From: DSXF01 sp964387495
Lineage (GTDB): Bacteria > Chloroflexota > Anaerolineae > Anaerolineales > Villigracilaceae
NCBI GenBank assembly: GCA_964387495.1
Contig: CAYLXB010000005.1
Span: forward strand, 1-64,000
Direction of reading: 5' to 3'
Length of the DNA: 64,000 nucleotides
Below, piece by piece: positions 1 through 7,819 of the stretch. Every line of letters begins with the position of its first letter. The first letter of the stretch is position 1. Both the position numbers and the translations under genes were made by a program. Under the pieces are notes generated by a model. The model did not search any database. It was not told where the DNA came from and saw only the letters and a list, made by a program, of their open reading frames with translations.

Positions 1-1
1 C

Positions 2-409
2 TTCAAGATACTCTCGATCTGTTGGACTGAGTTGTACGTGTTGTTTGTTCATCTGCCTATTTTCTACCAGAGGCTTGCTTTTGTCAAATACTTACTTTAC
101 GCTGTAATTAGTACTAAAGAAGAAGATGTTATCCAAGAAATCATTAGAGATCCAAAATATAGTTATATTGGTCAAATCCCACCTGAAGAAATTATCGAAT
201 ATGGAAGAGATTTTTCAAATGAAACAAAATCGGAAGCTTACATTCGTGACGCATTAAGAACAGCTTTGAAATGTAAAATTTGCGGAGGGTTGATTCATAG
301 AAACTCAATTTCTGTTGACCATATCACCAGAAAACAAGATGGCGGTTTGGGAGAACCGAACAACGCTCAAATTACACACCCATATTGCAATACAACAATA
401 AAAAATTAA
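2..409 (+). CDS. C-terminal part of an HNH-endonuclease protein, DUF262-like (partial)
   Basis: The frame is open to the left edge, so only the last ~135 residues are seen; the true start lies outside the window. Near the end is a zinc-type HNH signature: CKICGG, then an SVDHITRK segment, a GG.GEPNNAQ segment and a terminal HPYCNTT, i.e. two Cys pairs around the Asp-His catalytic core. This ending is typical of GmrSD-like DUF262 proteins, in which an N-terminal DUF262 NTPase domain is joined to an HNH nuclease that restricts modified phage DNA. The N-terminal part is not visible, so the DUF262 assignment rests on the tail alone. The gene is AT-rich, like its neighbour at 532 and unlike everything after 2123, which suggests transfer or a contig join. 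Confidence 0.6.
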   Translation, partial: FKILSICWTELYVLFVHLPIFYQRLAFVKYLLYAVISTKEEDVIQEIIRDPKYSYIGQIPPEEIIEYGRDFSNETKSEAYIRDALRTALKCKICGGLIHRNSISVDHITRKQDGGLGEPNNAQITHPYCNTTIKN

Positions 410-531
410 TCAGAATACATTCAATACCATTTCAAGAACATTGCTTTTGGTTCACAGAACATTTCCAAGTAAATTTTAAATTTAGCTTTGTATAGCCAAT
501 TAATTCCAATAGAAAAACCTTGGAGAATACA

Positions 532-2115
532 ATGTTAGTCTACAGCACAATGATTCGACTTAGTCCAGATGAAGACCCCACCAACGTTGTTAGAATTGTA
601 GCAGAATGGCTTTCACAAAAGTCCCATGCAGAGGTTCCGACAAAGTTGCTCCTAGAAGACGGATTGCATAAGTTAGCCGATGGTAGTAAGGTTCAAATTA
701 TCAAGTCGCACTCAGATATTCCCTACTATCACGCCATAAGATTCAGCCATGGGGATAAAGACACAGCGGGACGACAATGGATAACCGAGATTGGATTATG
801 GAAGGAAAAAGATGTAGATAAACTGGATTGCAGTATTTTACTTAAGACAGATGAGATCAGTGCGCGCGTAGAAAGTAATATTCAACCAACAGTACCATAT
901 GTTGTGCATGAGATTATTAGAAAATGCAGTTTATCACCTGAAACAATAGGCTTAGCAGTGATTCCCTTAGAAAACAATTGGGAAACAGCAGCATTTGGAT
1001 ACACAATTGAACAACCTGAAAGAAAACACCCGATTGTTCTTATAAGCCCCAAAGAAGATGGAACATATAATTTAAATTTTGAAAGGTTAAGATTTTTCCT
1101 AGAGAGTATTGCGGAAGTTATTCAAATACCTGTAGGCACTGATACATTTCAAATCGGCAAAATAATAGGAAACCAATATGTATCGTGGAGAGGAGCTATC
1201 AATATAATTTTTCCACAAGTCACGTACCGCGGGGATACATATTTTCCTTGTAAGAGATTAACACCAGATGCAATTAACAATTTATTATCATCCGGCATAG
1301 AAATAGAACGTGAGATATTGTCCTTAATCTTACATAGGATTAACTTGCCAAATTCTTGGCGCCATATAACGCCAGAGAAAGTAGCAGATGTCATTAGAAA
1401 AGACGAATTAAAGCGCCTACGCAACCAAGCTCAAGAAACAGGAAAAAGCACAGAGTATACAAACTTTCTAGAGGAATATACATCAGGCCTTGATAAACAA
1501 ATAGCGCAGTTGCAAGAAGAGATAAATAATTGGGAGGCATTATATTCTCGACTTGATGAAGAAAATAAACAACTGGGTTATGATCACCAAAGCCTTAAAC
1601 AATCTATGTCTTATTCAAGTAAGGTGACGGCGGCCGAAATCATCCCTGGATACTTATATGATGTTTTAGAGATTGCCAGTAAATCGTTTACTCCAAAAGA
1701 ATCTTTACAAATAATTACTAAAGTGTTTCCACAGCGGATAGTAGTACTGGACGAAGCATGGAAATCCGCAGATCAATCAAATGGTTTCCGAGATAAGAAA
1801 AAAGCTTTTGAATTATTATGGAAATTGTCGACCGAATATTGGGAAGCACTTGTGAATGGGAGGGGGGATACGGATGCTCGAGCAGTCTTTGGAAATACGT
1901 ACGCAGCAAACGAGTCGGATACCGCCGAAAAGAACAAGAGAGCAAAACAATTACGAACTTTTATGTATAAGGGGCAGGATGTAGAAATGATGAAACACTT
2001 ACGAATAGGTGTTAAGCCCAGTCCATATGAAACAATTCGGATTCATTTTGAATGGGATTTCGAAGATAAAAAAATAGTAATCGGGTATTGTGGGCCTCAT
2101 CTTGATCATAAATAA
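532..2115 (+). CDS. Unrecognised 527-residue protein in AT-rich segment, possible defence-associated protein
   Basis: I do not recognise the family with certainty. The ATG at 532 is chosen because a GGAG lies seven bases upstream; a TTG at 520 is in frame but has no such site. Three parts can be seen: an N-terminal mixed alpha/beta region (~1-230), a middle region (~260-320), and a charged coiled coil (~320-365, rich in Glu, Gln and Lys). A compact C-terminal region (~370-527) ends in a beta-hairpin-like stretch with IRIHFEWD followed by VIGYCGPHL. That ending resembles conserved C-termini of hypothetical proteins I associate with phage-defence neighbourhoods, but this is recollection, not proof. 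No signal peptide, membrane segment, Walker motif or obvious nuclease motif is seen. The upstream gene encodes an HNH protein. The stop lies only seven bases before the start of a GC-rich gene. Confidence 0.8.
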   Translation: MLVYSTMIRLSPDEDPTNVVRIVAEWLSQKSHAEVPTKLLLEDGLHKLADGSKVQIIKSHSDIPYYHAIRFSHGDKDTAGRQWITEIGLWKEKDVDKLDCSILLKTDEISARVESNIQPTVPYVVHEIIRKCSLSPETIGLAVIPLENNWETAAFGYTIEQPERKHPIVLISPKEDGTYNLNFERLRFFLESIAEVIQIPVGTDTFQIGKIIGNQYVSWRGAINIIFPQVTYRGDTYFPCKRLTPDAINNLLSSGIEIEREILSLILHRINLPNSWRHITPEKVADVIRKDELKRLRNQAQETGKSTEYTNFLEEYTSGLDKQIAQLQEEINNWEALYSRLDEENKQLGYDHQSLKQSMSYSSKVTAAEIIPGYLYDVLEIASKSFTPKESLQIITKVFPQRIVVLDEAWKSADQSNGFRDKKKAFELLWKLSTEYWEALVNGRGDTDARAVFGNTYAANESDTAEKNKRAKQLRTFMYKGQDVEMMKHLRIGVKPSPYETIRIHFEWDFEDKKIVIGYCGPHLDHK

Positions 2116-2122
2116 GCACAAT

Positions 2123-4375
2123 ATGGTCCAGAAGATCCGCGTTGGGTGCCCGGCGCATAATTGCGGGGGGCGGTGCCTGTTGCGCGCGCAGGTCGAGAAC
2201 GGGCGGATCACGCACCTGGAGACAGATGACCGCCCGGACAGGCTGGCGGCGCCGCAGTTACGGGCGTGCCCGCGGGGGAGGGCTTACCTGCGGCGGCAGT
2301 ACCATCCCGAGCGGCTGCTGTATCCGCTCAAGCGCACGGGGGAGCGGGGGGCGGGGCAGTTCGAGCGCATCAGCTGGGACGAGGCGCTGGACAGGATGGC
2401 GGCGGAGTTCGAGCGGGTACGGGGGAAATACGGGAACCAGGCGTTGTTCGTGCCTTACGGCACCGGCTCGTACAACCAGTTGAACGGCTCGCAGACCGCC
2501 CGGCGGCTGATGAACCTGTACGGCGGCTGCCTGGGCACGTACAACTCGTATTCGTGGGCGGCGATCAACGCGGCCACGCCCACGGTCTACGGCACGCTGG
2601 TGACGGGCAACCAGCGCCAAGACTGGCTGAACAGCCGATACTTCCTGATGTGGGGCTGGAACCCGGCCGAGATGCGCGACGGCACCAACTCGGACTATTT
2701 CGTCAAGCTGGCGCGCCAGAACGGGGCACGCGTGGTGTGCATCGACCCGCGCCATTCGCTCTCGGCCGCGGCCCTGGCGGATGAGTGGATCCCCATCCGG
2801 CCGGGGACGGACGCGGCGATGATGAGCGCGATGGCGTACGTGATGCTGAGCGAGGGCCTGTACGACGCGGATTTCGTGCGCAGGCACTGCGTTGGCTGGG
2901 ATGCATCCCAGATGCCGGCGGGGGCGGAAGGGGCGGAGAGTTACAGCGATTACCTGCGGGGAACGAGGGACGGCATCCCGAAGACGCCCGAATGGGCCGA
3001 GGCCATCAGCGCCGTGCCGGCTGCGACGATCGCGCGGATCGCCCGCGAGTATGCCAGCTGCAAGCCGGGGGTGCTCTACCAGGGCTACGGCATGCAGCGG
3101 CGTGCCTACGGGGAGCAGGTGGTGCGGGCGGGGTGCGTCCTGGCGGCGATCACGGGCAATGTAGGAATTCCGGGCGGCTGGGCCAGCGGGCTGGGCCTGC
3201 AGGCGCCGGACGGCGGCGGACAGTGGACGGTGTTCCCGACCGGCGAGAACCCGGTCAAGGCCGCGATCCCGGTCTTCCTGTGGAGCGAGGCCGTCCTGCG
3301 CGGGCGGGAGATGACCCCGGCGGAGGGGCTCATCGGAGCAGACCACCTGGAGAGCGACATCAAGCTGATCTACGCGGCCGCGAGCAACTGCCTGATCAAC
3401 CAGCACGCCAACGTCAACCGCTCGGCAGCCATCCTGCGGGACGAAAGCCGGGTCGAGTTCCTGGCGGTGCAGGATAACTTCCTGACCCCGACGGCCCGCT
3501 TTGCCGACCTGGTGCTGCCGGCCTGCACCCAGTTCGAGACCTGGGGGGTGGAGGACGGCTGGAAGTACGGGGATGAGGTCATCCTGCAACCCAAACTGGT
3601 GGAACCGCCGGGGGAGTGCAAATCGGATTACCGCATCTGCGCGGAGATCGCGGCGCGCCTGGGGATCGGGGAGGCTTACAGCGAAGGGCGCGATGAGCGC
3701 GGCTGGACGGCCTGGTGCCTGGAAGAATACCGCCGGCGGCGCTTCCCCGAACTGCCCAGCCTGGAGGAATTCATCTCCCAAAACCTGGGGGCCTGGAGCC
3801 GGCCGGTGGACAAACCCGCCGTGGCCTTCGAGGATTTCCGGCGGGACCCGGAACAATACCCGCTGGCCACCCCCAGCGGAAAAATCGAGATCTTCTCGAA
3901 GCAGCTTTTCGACCTGAATCAGCCCGCCGAAATCCCGCCCATCCCCAAATACATCCAGGAATGGGAAAGCCCGTTCGAGAGCGAACAGGGCGGCGAGTAT
4001 CCCCTGCAGGCCATCGGGCACCACACGCTGCAGCGGGTGCACTCCACCCATGACAACAACGACTGGCTGGGGGAGGCCTTTCCGCAGCGGGTCTTCATCA
4101 ACCCGCTGGATGCAGGCGCGAGGGGAATCCGGGACAGCGACCTGGTGCGGGTCTGGAACGGGCGCGGGGAACTGGTGCTGCCGGCCCGGGTGACGGCACG
4201 CATCCTGCCGGGGGTGGTGGACATCCCGCAGGGCGCCTGGTGGAGTCCGGACGAGAACGGGGTGGATTTCGGCGGCTGCATCAATGTGCTCACCTCCGAG
4301 CGCTGGACACCGTATGCATTCGGCACCGCCCAGCATACGAACATGGTGCAGGTTGGGAAGGCGGGCGCGAAATGA
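2123..4375 (+). CDS. DmsA-like molybdopterin oxidoreductase catalytic subunit
   Basis: Catalytic subunit of a DMSO-reductase-family enzyme (anaerobic DmsA type), 750 residues, which is full length for the family. The N-terminal iron-sulfur motif is visible as Cys9, Cys14, Cys18 and Cys49 (CPAHNCGGRC and later LRACPRGRA). Then come the molybdopterin oxidoreductase core and the C-terminal dinucleotide-binding domain (from ~residue 630, near the AIGHHTLQRVHS segment). The Mo ligand is probably a serine in the YNSYSWA segment near residue 145; this is inferred by family position. There is no Tat leader, so the enzyme may face the cytoplasm, or the leader was lost. I use ATG 2123, since the frame upstream (GTG 2090) runs into the preceding gene. 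It overlaps its electron-transfer partner by four bases (ATGA). The substrate cannot be read from sequence: DMSO, other S/N-oxides or thiosulfate-like compounds are possible. Confidence 0.9.
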   Translation: MVQKIRVGCPAHNCGGRCLLRAQVENGRITHLETDDRPDRLAAPQLRACPRGRAYLRRQYHPERLLYPLKRTGERGAGQFERISWDEALDRMAAEFERVRGKYGNQALFVPYGTGSYNQLNGSQTARRLMNLYGGCLGTYNSYSWAAINAATPTVYGTLVTGNQRQDWLNSRYFLMWGWNPAEMRDGTNSDYFVKLARQNGARVVCIDPRHSLSAAALADEWIPIRPGTDAAMMSAMAYVMLSEGLYDADFVRRHCVGWDASQMPAGAEGAESYSDYLRGTRDGIPKTPEWAEAISAVPAATIARIAREYASCKPGVLYQGYGMQRRAYGEQVVRAGCVLAAITGNVGIPGGWASGLGLQAPDGGGQWTVFPTGENPVKAAIPVFLWSEAVLRGREMTPAEGLIGADHLESDIKLIYAAASNCLINQHANVNRSAAILRDESRVEFLAVQDNFLTPTARFADLVLPACTQFETWGVEDGWKYGDEVILQPKLVEPPGECKSDYRICAEIAARLGIGEAYSEGRDERGWTAWCLEEYRRRRFPELPSLEEFISQNLGAWSRPVDKPAVAFEDFRRDPEQYPLATPSGKIEIFSKQLFDLNQPAEIPPIPKYIQEWESPFESEQGGEYPLQAIGHHTLQRVHSTHDNNDWLGEAFPQRVFINPLDAGARGIRDSDLVRVWNGRGELVLPARVTARILPGVVDIPQGAWWSPDENGVDFGGCINVLTSERWTPYAFGTAQHTNMVQVGKAGAK

Positions 4376-5850
4376 CCCACGCCTTCTCTTTCGACTCGTC
4401 TGCCTGCACAGGCTGCAAGGCCTGCCAGATCGCCTGCAAGGATAAGAACGACCTGCCGGCGGGGGTGCTCTGGCGCCGGGTGTACGAGGTTGCGGGCGGC
4501 GGCTGGCAGCGGCAGGGGCAGGCCTGGACGACGGATGTCTTCGCCTACAATCTCTCCATCGCCTGCAACCACTGCAACCACCCCATCTGCGCGGGGGTGT
4601 GCCCGACCAAAGCCTATGACCAGCGGCCGGACGGGCTGGTGATCCTGAACCTCGAAAAGTGCGTTGGGTGCCAGTATTGCAGCTGGGCCTGTCCCTACGG
4701 CGCGCCGCAATACGACCCGGCCGCCGGGCACATGACCAAATGCAATTTCTGCATGGATAATCTTGAGCAAGGCCAGGCTCCGGCCTGCGTGGCCGCCTGC
4801 CCCCTGCGCGTCCTGGACCACGGCCAGCAGGCGGATCTACTGGCCCGGGAGGGCGGGCGGAAGCAGGTTGCTCCCCTGGTGGAGGTGGAGAAGCGCGAGC
4901 CAAACCTCTTTATCCGGCCCCATGCACTTGCAGAGCGGGCGAGCGCGCAGGGAGCGGTCAGCAACTGGGAAGAGGTCGTCCCGCGTCCAGGCGGCAGATT
5001 CAGCGAAGCACCGCTCGCGGTGTTCAGCCTGCTGGCGCAGGCGGCTGTGGGGGCCTTCTGGAACATCGAACTGCTCTACCTGGCCTTCGGCAACCCGTTT
5101 TATGTACTGCGGCAGGTCTTCCACCCCGGGGGTGAGTTCCAAGCCAGCGGGACGGTAGCCGGCCTGACCCTGACGGCCCTGCTGGCGACGGGTCCGCTGC
5201 TTGGGCTGGGGGTGCTGGCCTCCCTGCTGCACCTGGGGACGCCGCGCAACGCCTGGCGGTCGCTGGCAAACCTGCGCCATTCCTGGCTGAGCCGCGAAAT
5301 CCTCTTTGCCGGGCTGTTCGGGGCCGGCTGGGCCTTTACCGCCCTCTGGCAGGCCGGCGGGGTGGAGTTGCTGCGCATCCTGACCGGCTGGCTGACGGCA
5401 TTGCTGGGAGCGGGGCTGGTGTACATCATGGCCCAGGTCTACCGCTTCAAGACGATCCCGGCCTGGAACGTCAACCGCACCCTGGCGGGCTTCCTGACCA
5501 GCACCATGCTGCTGGGGCGGCTCTTCGTGATCTGCATCCTGGCCGCCGAGAGCCTGGGCGCCCCCAGAGGAACCTACGCGGCAGCCTCGTTCCACGGCAC
5601 AGGCTGGAGCGCCGCCGCCCTGCTGGGGGTGCAACTGGCCTTGCTGCTCACAGGACCCCGCACCGTCCACGCCAACCTGCGCAGGCTGCGCCTGGGGCTG
5701 GTGCTGGCGGGCATCGCCCTGAGCCTGGCCCTGGCCCTGCTCCCGGCGCCGGGCGGGACCTGGCTGCTCCTTCCGCTTGCCCTGCTGGCGGCGGGCGAGG
5801 AACTGATCGGGCGCTGGCTGTTCTACGCCTCCCGCCAGCGGACGATGTAG
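4372..5850 (+). CDS. Fused DmsB-DmsC: four-cluster ferredoxin joined to membrane anchor
   Basis: Residues 1-~200 are a DmsB-like electron-transfer subunit with four cysteine groups for [4Fe-4S] clusters: CTGCKACQIAC, CNHCNHPICAGVC, CVGCQYCSWAC and CNFC followed by CVAAC. From ~residue 215 to the end (492) the protein is a DmsC-like anchor with about eight hydrophobic segments, beginning at PLAVFSLLAQAA. In most bacteria these are two genes; here they form one continuous frame, so electrons from menaquinol could pass through a single polypeptide to the DmsA-like subunit. The start ATG at 4372 overlaps the stop of the catalytic gene (ATGA), a sign of translational coupling. No DmsD/TorD chaperone gene is next to it. 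The stop is three bases before a repeat element. Confidence 0.9.
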   Translation: MTHAFSFDSSACTGCKACQIACKDKNDLPAGVLWRRVYEVAGGGWQRQGQAWTTDVFAYNLSIACNHCNHPICAGVCPTKAYDQRPDGLVILNLEKCVGCQYCSWACPYGAPQYDPAAGHMTKCNFCMDNLEQGQAPACVAACPLRVLDHGQQADLLAREGGRKQVAPLVEVEKREPNLFIRPHALAERASAQGAVSNWEEVVPRPGGRFSEAPLAVFSLLAQAAVGAFWNIELLYLAFGNPFYVLRQVFHPGGEFQASGTVAGLTLTALLATGPLLGLGVLASLLHLGTPRNAWRSLANLRHSWLSREILFAGLFGAGWAFTALWQAGGVELLRILTGWLTALLGAGLVYIMAQVYRFKTIPAWNVNRTLAGFLTSTMLLGRLFVICILAAESLGAPRGTYAAASFHGTGWSAAALLGVQLALLLTGPRTVHANLRRLRLGLVLAGIALSLALALLPAPGGTWLLLPLALLAAGEELIGRWLFYASRQRTM

Positions 5851-5852
5851 AA

Positions 5853-6168
5853 GGAGCGGTTTTGCGCCTGGAGGGCATCCGGATTGGCACCGAGATGCTT
5901 CGGCAGGAGGGCACCGCCAGATGCTTCGGCGGGAATGCACCGCCTCAGCATGACAGGGGGCGGGAGAGCGCCGCCAGGTGCTTCGGCGGGAAGGCGCTGC
6001 CAGATGCTTCGGCGGAAGGGCGCCGCCAGATGCTTCGGCAGGAGGGCACCGCCAGATGCTTCGGCGGGAATGCACCGCCTCAGCATGACAGGGGGCGGGA
6101 GAGCGCCGCCAGATGCTTCGGCGGAAGGGCGCCGCCTCAGCACGACACGCTTGAAGAACTTTAAAGAA
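5853..6168 (+). repeat. Expanded dispersed repeat, copy A: seven 26-bp units
   Basis: Seven units of 26 bp with the core AGATGCTTCGGC...CCGCC begin at 5893, 5919, 5976, 6002, 6028, 6054 and 6111. Two 31-bp inserts that start TCAGCATGACA follow units 2 and 6. The 83-bp block 5893-5975 is repeated exactly at 6028-6110. The flanks GGAGCGGTTTTGCGCCTGGA (left) and TCAGCACGACACGCTTGAAG (right) match the single-unit copy at 55509-55607, so this is one element whose core has been amplified. Read on the minus strand, the core has the form TGTCATGCTGAGG...CGAAGCATCT, similar to a short dispersed repeat I have met in many environmental genomes. The region encodes arginine- and glycine-rich peptides in all frames and no credible gene. 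Confidence 0.9.
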
Positions 6169-6180
6169 AGGCCTGATATC

Positions 6181-7017
6181 ATGGACCGGTCAAGGACCAA
6201 ACGCAACCTGATCATCTTTACCCTCGTGGTGATTGCCAGCGGCTGGCTCTACCAGATCGTCAACCTCTTCTTCCCCGGGCCGACGCCGGAACAGAACCTG
6301 GGGCTGCTGCTCTGGATCATCACGCCGCTCACCGGCGTGCTGATCCTGCGCGGGCCGGGAAAGGACGGCTGGGCGGATTTCGGCCTGCAGCTGAACCTGA
6401 AGCAGGGCTGGCCATGGTACCTCCTTTCCCTGCTGGCTTATCCCGTGTGCATGGCGGTGACACTCGGCCTCGGCGCGCTGAGCGGCCGGGTATCCCTGCA
6501 GGGGCTGATCGAACAGGGCCCGGGTGCCCTGGCGGCGGCGGCCGCGGCGGGGCTGGCGGCAGCCATGATCAAGAACATTTTCGAGGAGTTCGCCTGGCGC
6601 GGTTACCTGACGCCGCGCTTCGCCGCCCTCGGGCTCTCCCCCCTGGCCAACCACCTGCTGACCGGCCTGATCTGGGGGCTGTGGCACATCCCCTACTGGC
6701 TGTTCTTCGTCGGCGGGCAGGCCATCGCCGAAGTGACCGGCGTGGGGATGGGCTGGTTCATCGTACTGGCCTTTCTCGGAATCTTCCCCACCGCCGTGGT
6801 GTTTGGCGAACTGCGCCTGAAGAGCGGCTCACTCTGGCCCGCCTGGCTGGCCCATAACGTCACCAACGTCCTGAGCGCCCCACTGGTGACGGCGGGATTC
6901 GTGCGCCTGGCCAACCCGGCGGCCGAAGTGCTTTTCGAACCGGGCGGCGGCGGCCTGCTCATGATGCTGCTCTTCAGCCTGCTCGGCGCCTGGATGCTGA
7001 AACAAAAGACAAAATAA
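6181..7017 (+). CDS. CPBP family intramembrane glutamic endopeptidase (CAAX/Abi type)
   Basis: A 278-residue polytopic membrane protein of the CPBP family (Rce1-like; Abi domain). The diagnostic motifs are present: EEFAWRGYL (EExxxR) near residue 137, WGLWHIPYW with the metal or catalytic His near residue 165, and a later AHNVTN with a further His. Members process prenylated or bacteriocin-type peptides, or act in self-immunity; the substrate here is unknown. The ATG at 6181 follows the repeat element by 12 bases and starts MDRSRTKRN before the first hydrophobic segment. The longer open frame upstream is only the translated repeat and is not used. It is followed by a probable regulatory region for an ABC exporter operon, which may be a functional partner, but there is no direct evidence for this. 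Confidence 0.88.
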   Translation: MDRSRTKRNLIIFTLVVIASGWLYQIVNLFFPGPTPEQNLGLLLWIITPLTGVLILRGPGKDGWADFGLQLNLKQGWPWYLLSLLAYPVCMAVTLGLGALSGRVSLQGLIEQGPGALAAAAAAGLAAAMIKNIFEEFAWRGYLTPRFAALGLSPLANHLLTGLIWGLWHIPYWLFFVGGQAIAEVTGVGMGWFIVLAFLGIFPTAVVFGELRLKSGSLWPAWLAHNVTNVLSAPLVTAGFVRLANPAAEVLFEPGGGGLLMMLLFSLLGAWMLKQKTK

Positions 7018-7060
7018 GAGTTGAATTAGACTTGCCTGCCGCAGGGTGCAGGAATGGGTT

Positions 7061-7091
7061 AACCGGTGTAAAATCATACCAACCGGTCGGT
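7061..7091 (+). promoter_or_regulatory. Putative promoter -10 flanked by AACCGGT repeats (TetR-like operator)
   Basis: Two AACCGGT motifs begin at 7061 and 7081, 20 bp (two helical turns) apart. A TAAAAT (7069-7074), a plausible -10 box, sits between them. The second is part of a near-palindrome ACCAACCGGTCGGT (7078-7091; 12 of 14 positions symmetric), the kind of site bound by TetR-family repressors. It lies just upstream of the ABC transporter start at 7097. No TetR gene is in the window and no good -35 box is visible, so this is an inference. Confidence 0.4.
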
Positions 7092-7096
7092 TTTTG

Positions 7097-7819
7097 ATGC
7101 AAATGAACCCTGCAATCCTCCCCTTGATCGAACTGCGCAGCGTGGTAAAAATATATTCCAGCGAGGCGGGTGATTTCAGCGCGCTGAGGGGCATCAGCAC
7201 GCAGGTGGCGGCGGGTGAATTCCTGGGCATCATCGGCAAATCAGGGGCGGGCAAGTCCACCCTGCTGAATATGATCACCGGCGTGGACCGGCTGACCGAA
7301 GGAGAGGTCGTCGTACGCGCCAACGGCCGGGACGTGTCAGTACACACGCTCAACGAGAACGACCTGGCGCTCTGGCGGGGGCGGACCATGGGCGTCGTCT
7401 ACCAGTCCTTCCAATTGCTGCCCATGCTGACCCTGGTGGAGAACGTGATGCTGCCCATGGACCTGTGCGGGCTGTATCACCCGAGGCGCAGCCGCGAACG
7501 GGCCCTGGAACTGCTGGGGCTGGTGGAGCTGGAGGAGCACGCCTATAAACTTCCGGCCTTCATCTCGGGGGGCCAGCAGCAGCGCGTCGCCATCGCCCGG
7601 GCCATGGCCAACGATCCCCCGATCCTGGTGGCGGACGAACCGACCGGCTCACTCGACTCGGTGACGGCCGACCACATCTTCGAAGTCTTCGAGCACCTGG
7701 TGGAGAACGGCAAGACCATCATCATGGTGACCCACGACAAGAGCCTCTCGCCGCGCTTTTCACGGCACATGGTCATCGCGGACGGCGAGATCGCGGCAGA
7801 CGGGAGGCGGGAAGCATGA
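7097..7819 (+). CDS. ABC transporter ATP-binding protein, MacB/LolD type
   Basis: A 240-residue ATPase of the MacB/LolD/FtsE group. Walker A is GKSGAGKST (~residue 48), the Q-loop lies in VVYQSFQLLPMLT, the signature is ISGGQQQRVAIARA, Walker B is ILVADEPTGSLD and the switch His is in MVTHD. It would energise the FtsX-like permease encoded two genes downstream. ATG 7097 is chosen; ATG 7103 is also possible, and the upstream in-frame GTG (7046) overlaps the putative operator. It ends four bases inside the next gene (ATGA overlap), so the three genes form one operon. Confidence 0.9.
   Translation: MQMNPAILPLIELRSVVKIYSSEAGDFSALRGISTQVAAGEFLGIIGKSGAGKSTLLNMITGVDRLTEGEVVVRANGRDVSVHTLNENDLALWRGRTMGVVYQSFQLLPMLTLVENVMLPMDLCGLYHPRRSRERALELLGLVELEEHAYKLPAFISGGQQQRVAIARAMANDPPILVADEPTGSLDSVTADHIFEVFEHLVENGKTIIMVTHDKSLSPRFSRHMVIADGEIAADGRREA

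Noticed and set aside
2258..4903. 881-codon antisense open frame
   Set aside because: It lies opposite two clear oxidoreductase genes, is rich in Pro, Arg and Gly, and has no domain; high GC makes such frames common.
5893..6136. Regularly spaced repeats that look like a small CRISPR array
   Set aside because: Units are mostly in direct tandem, with no unique spacers of equal length; the two inserts are themselves copies, no cas genes are near, and a single-unit copy with the same flanks exists at 55509.
5884..6164. Open frames across the repeat on both strands, including an N-terminal extension of the CPBP gene
   Set aside because: They only translate the repeat (Arg/Gly/Ala-rich peptide repeated); the CPBP gene has its own ATG at 6181.
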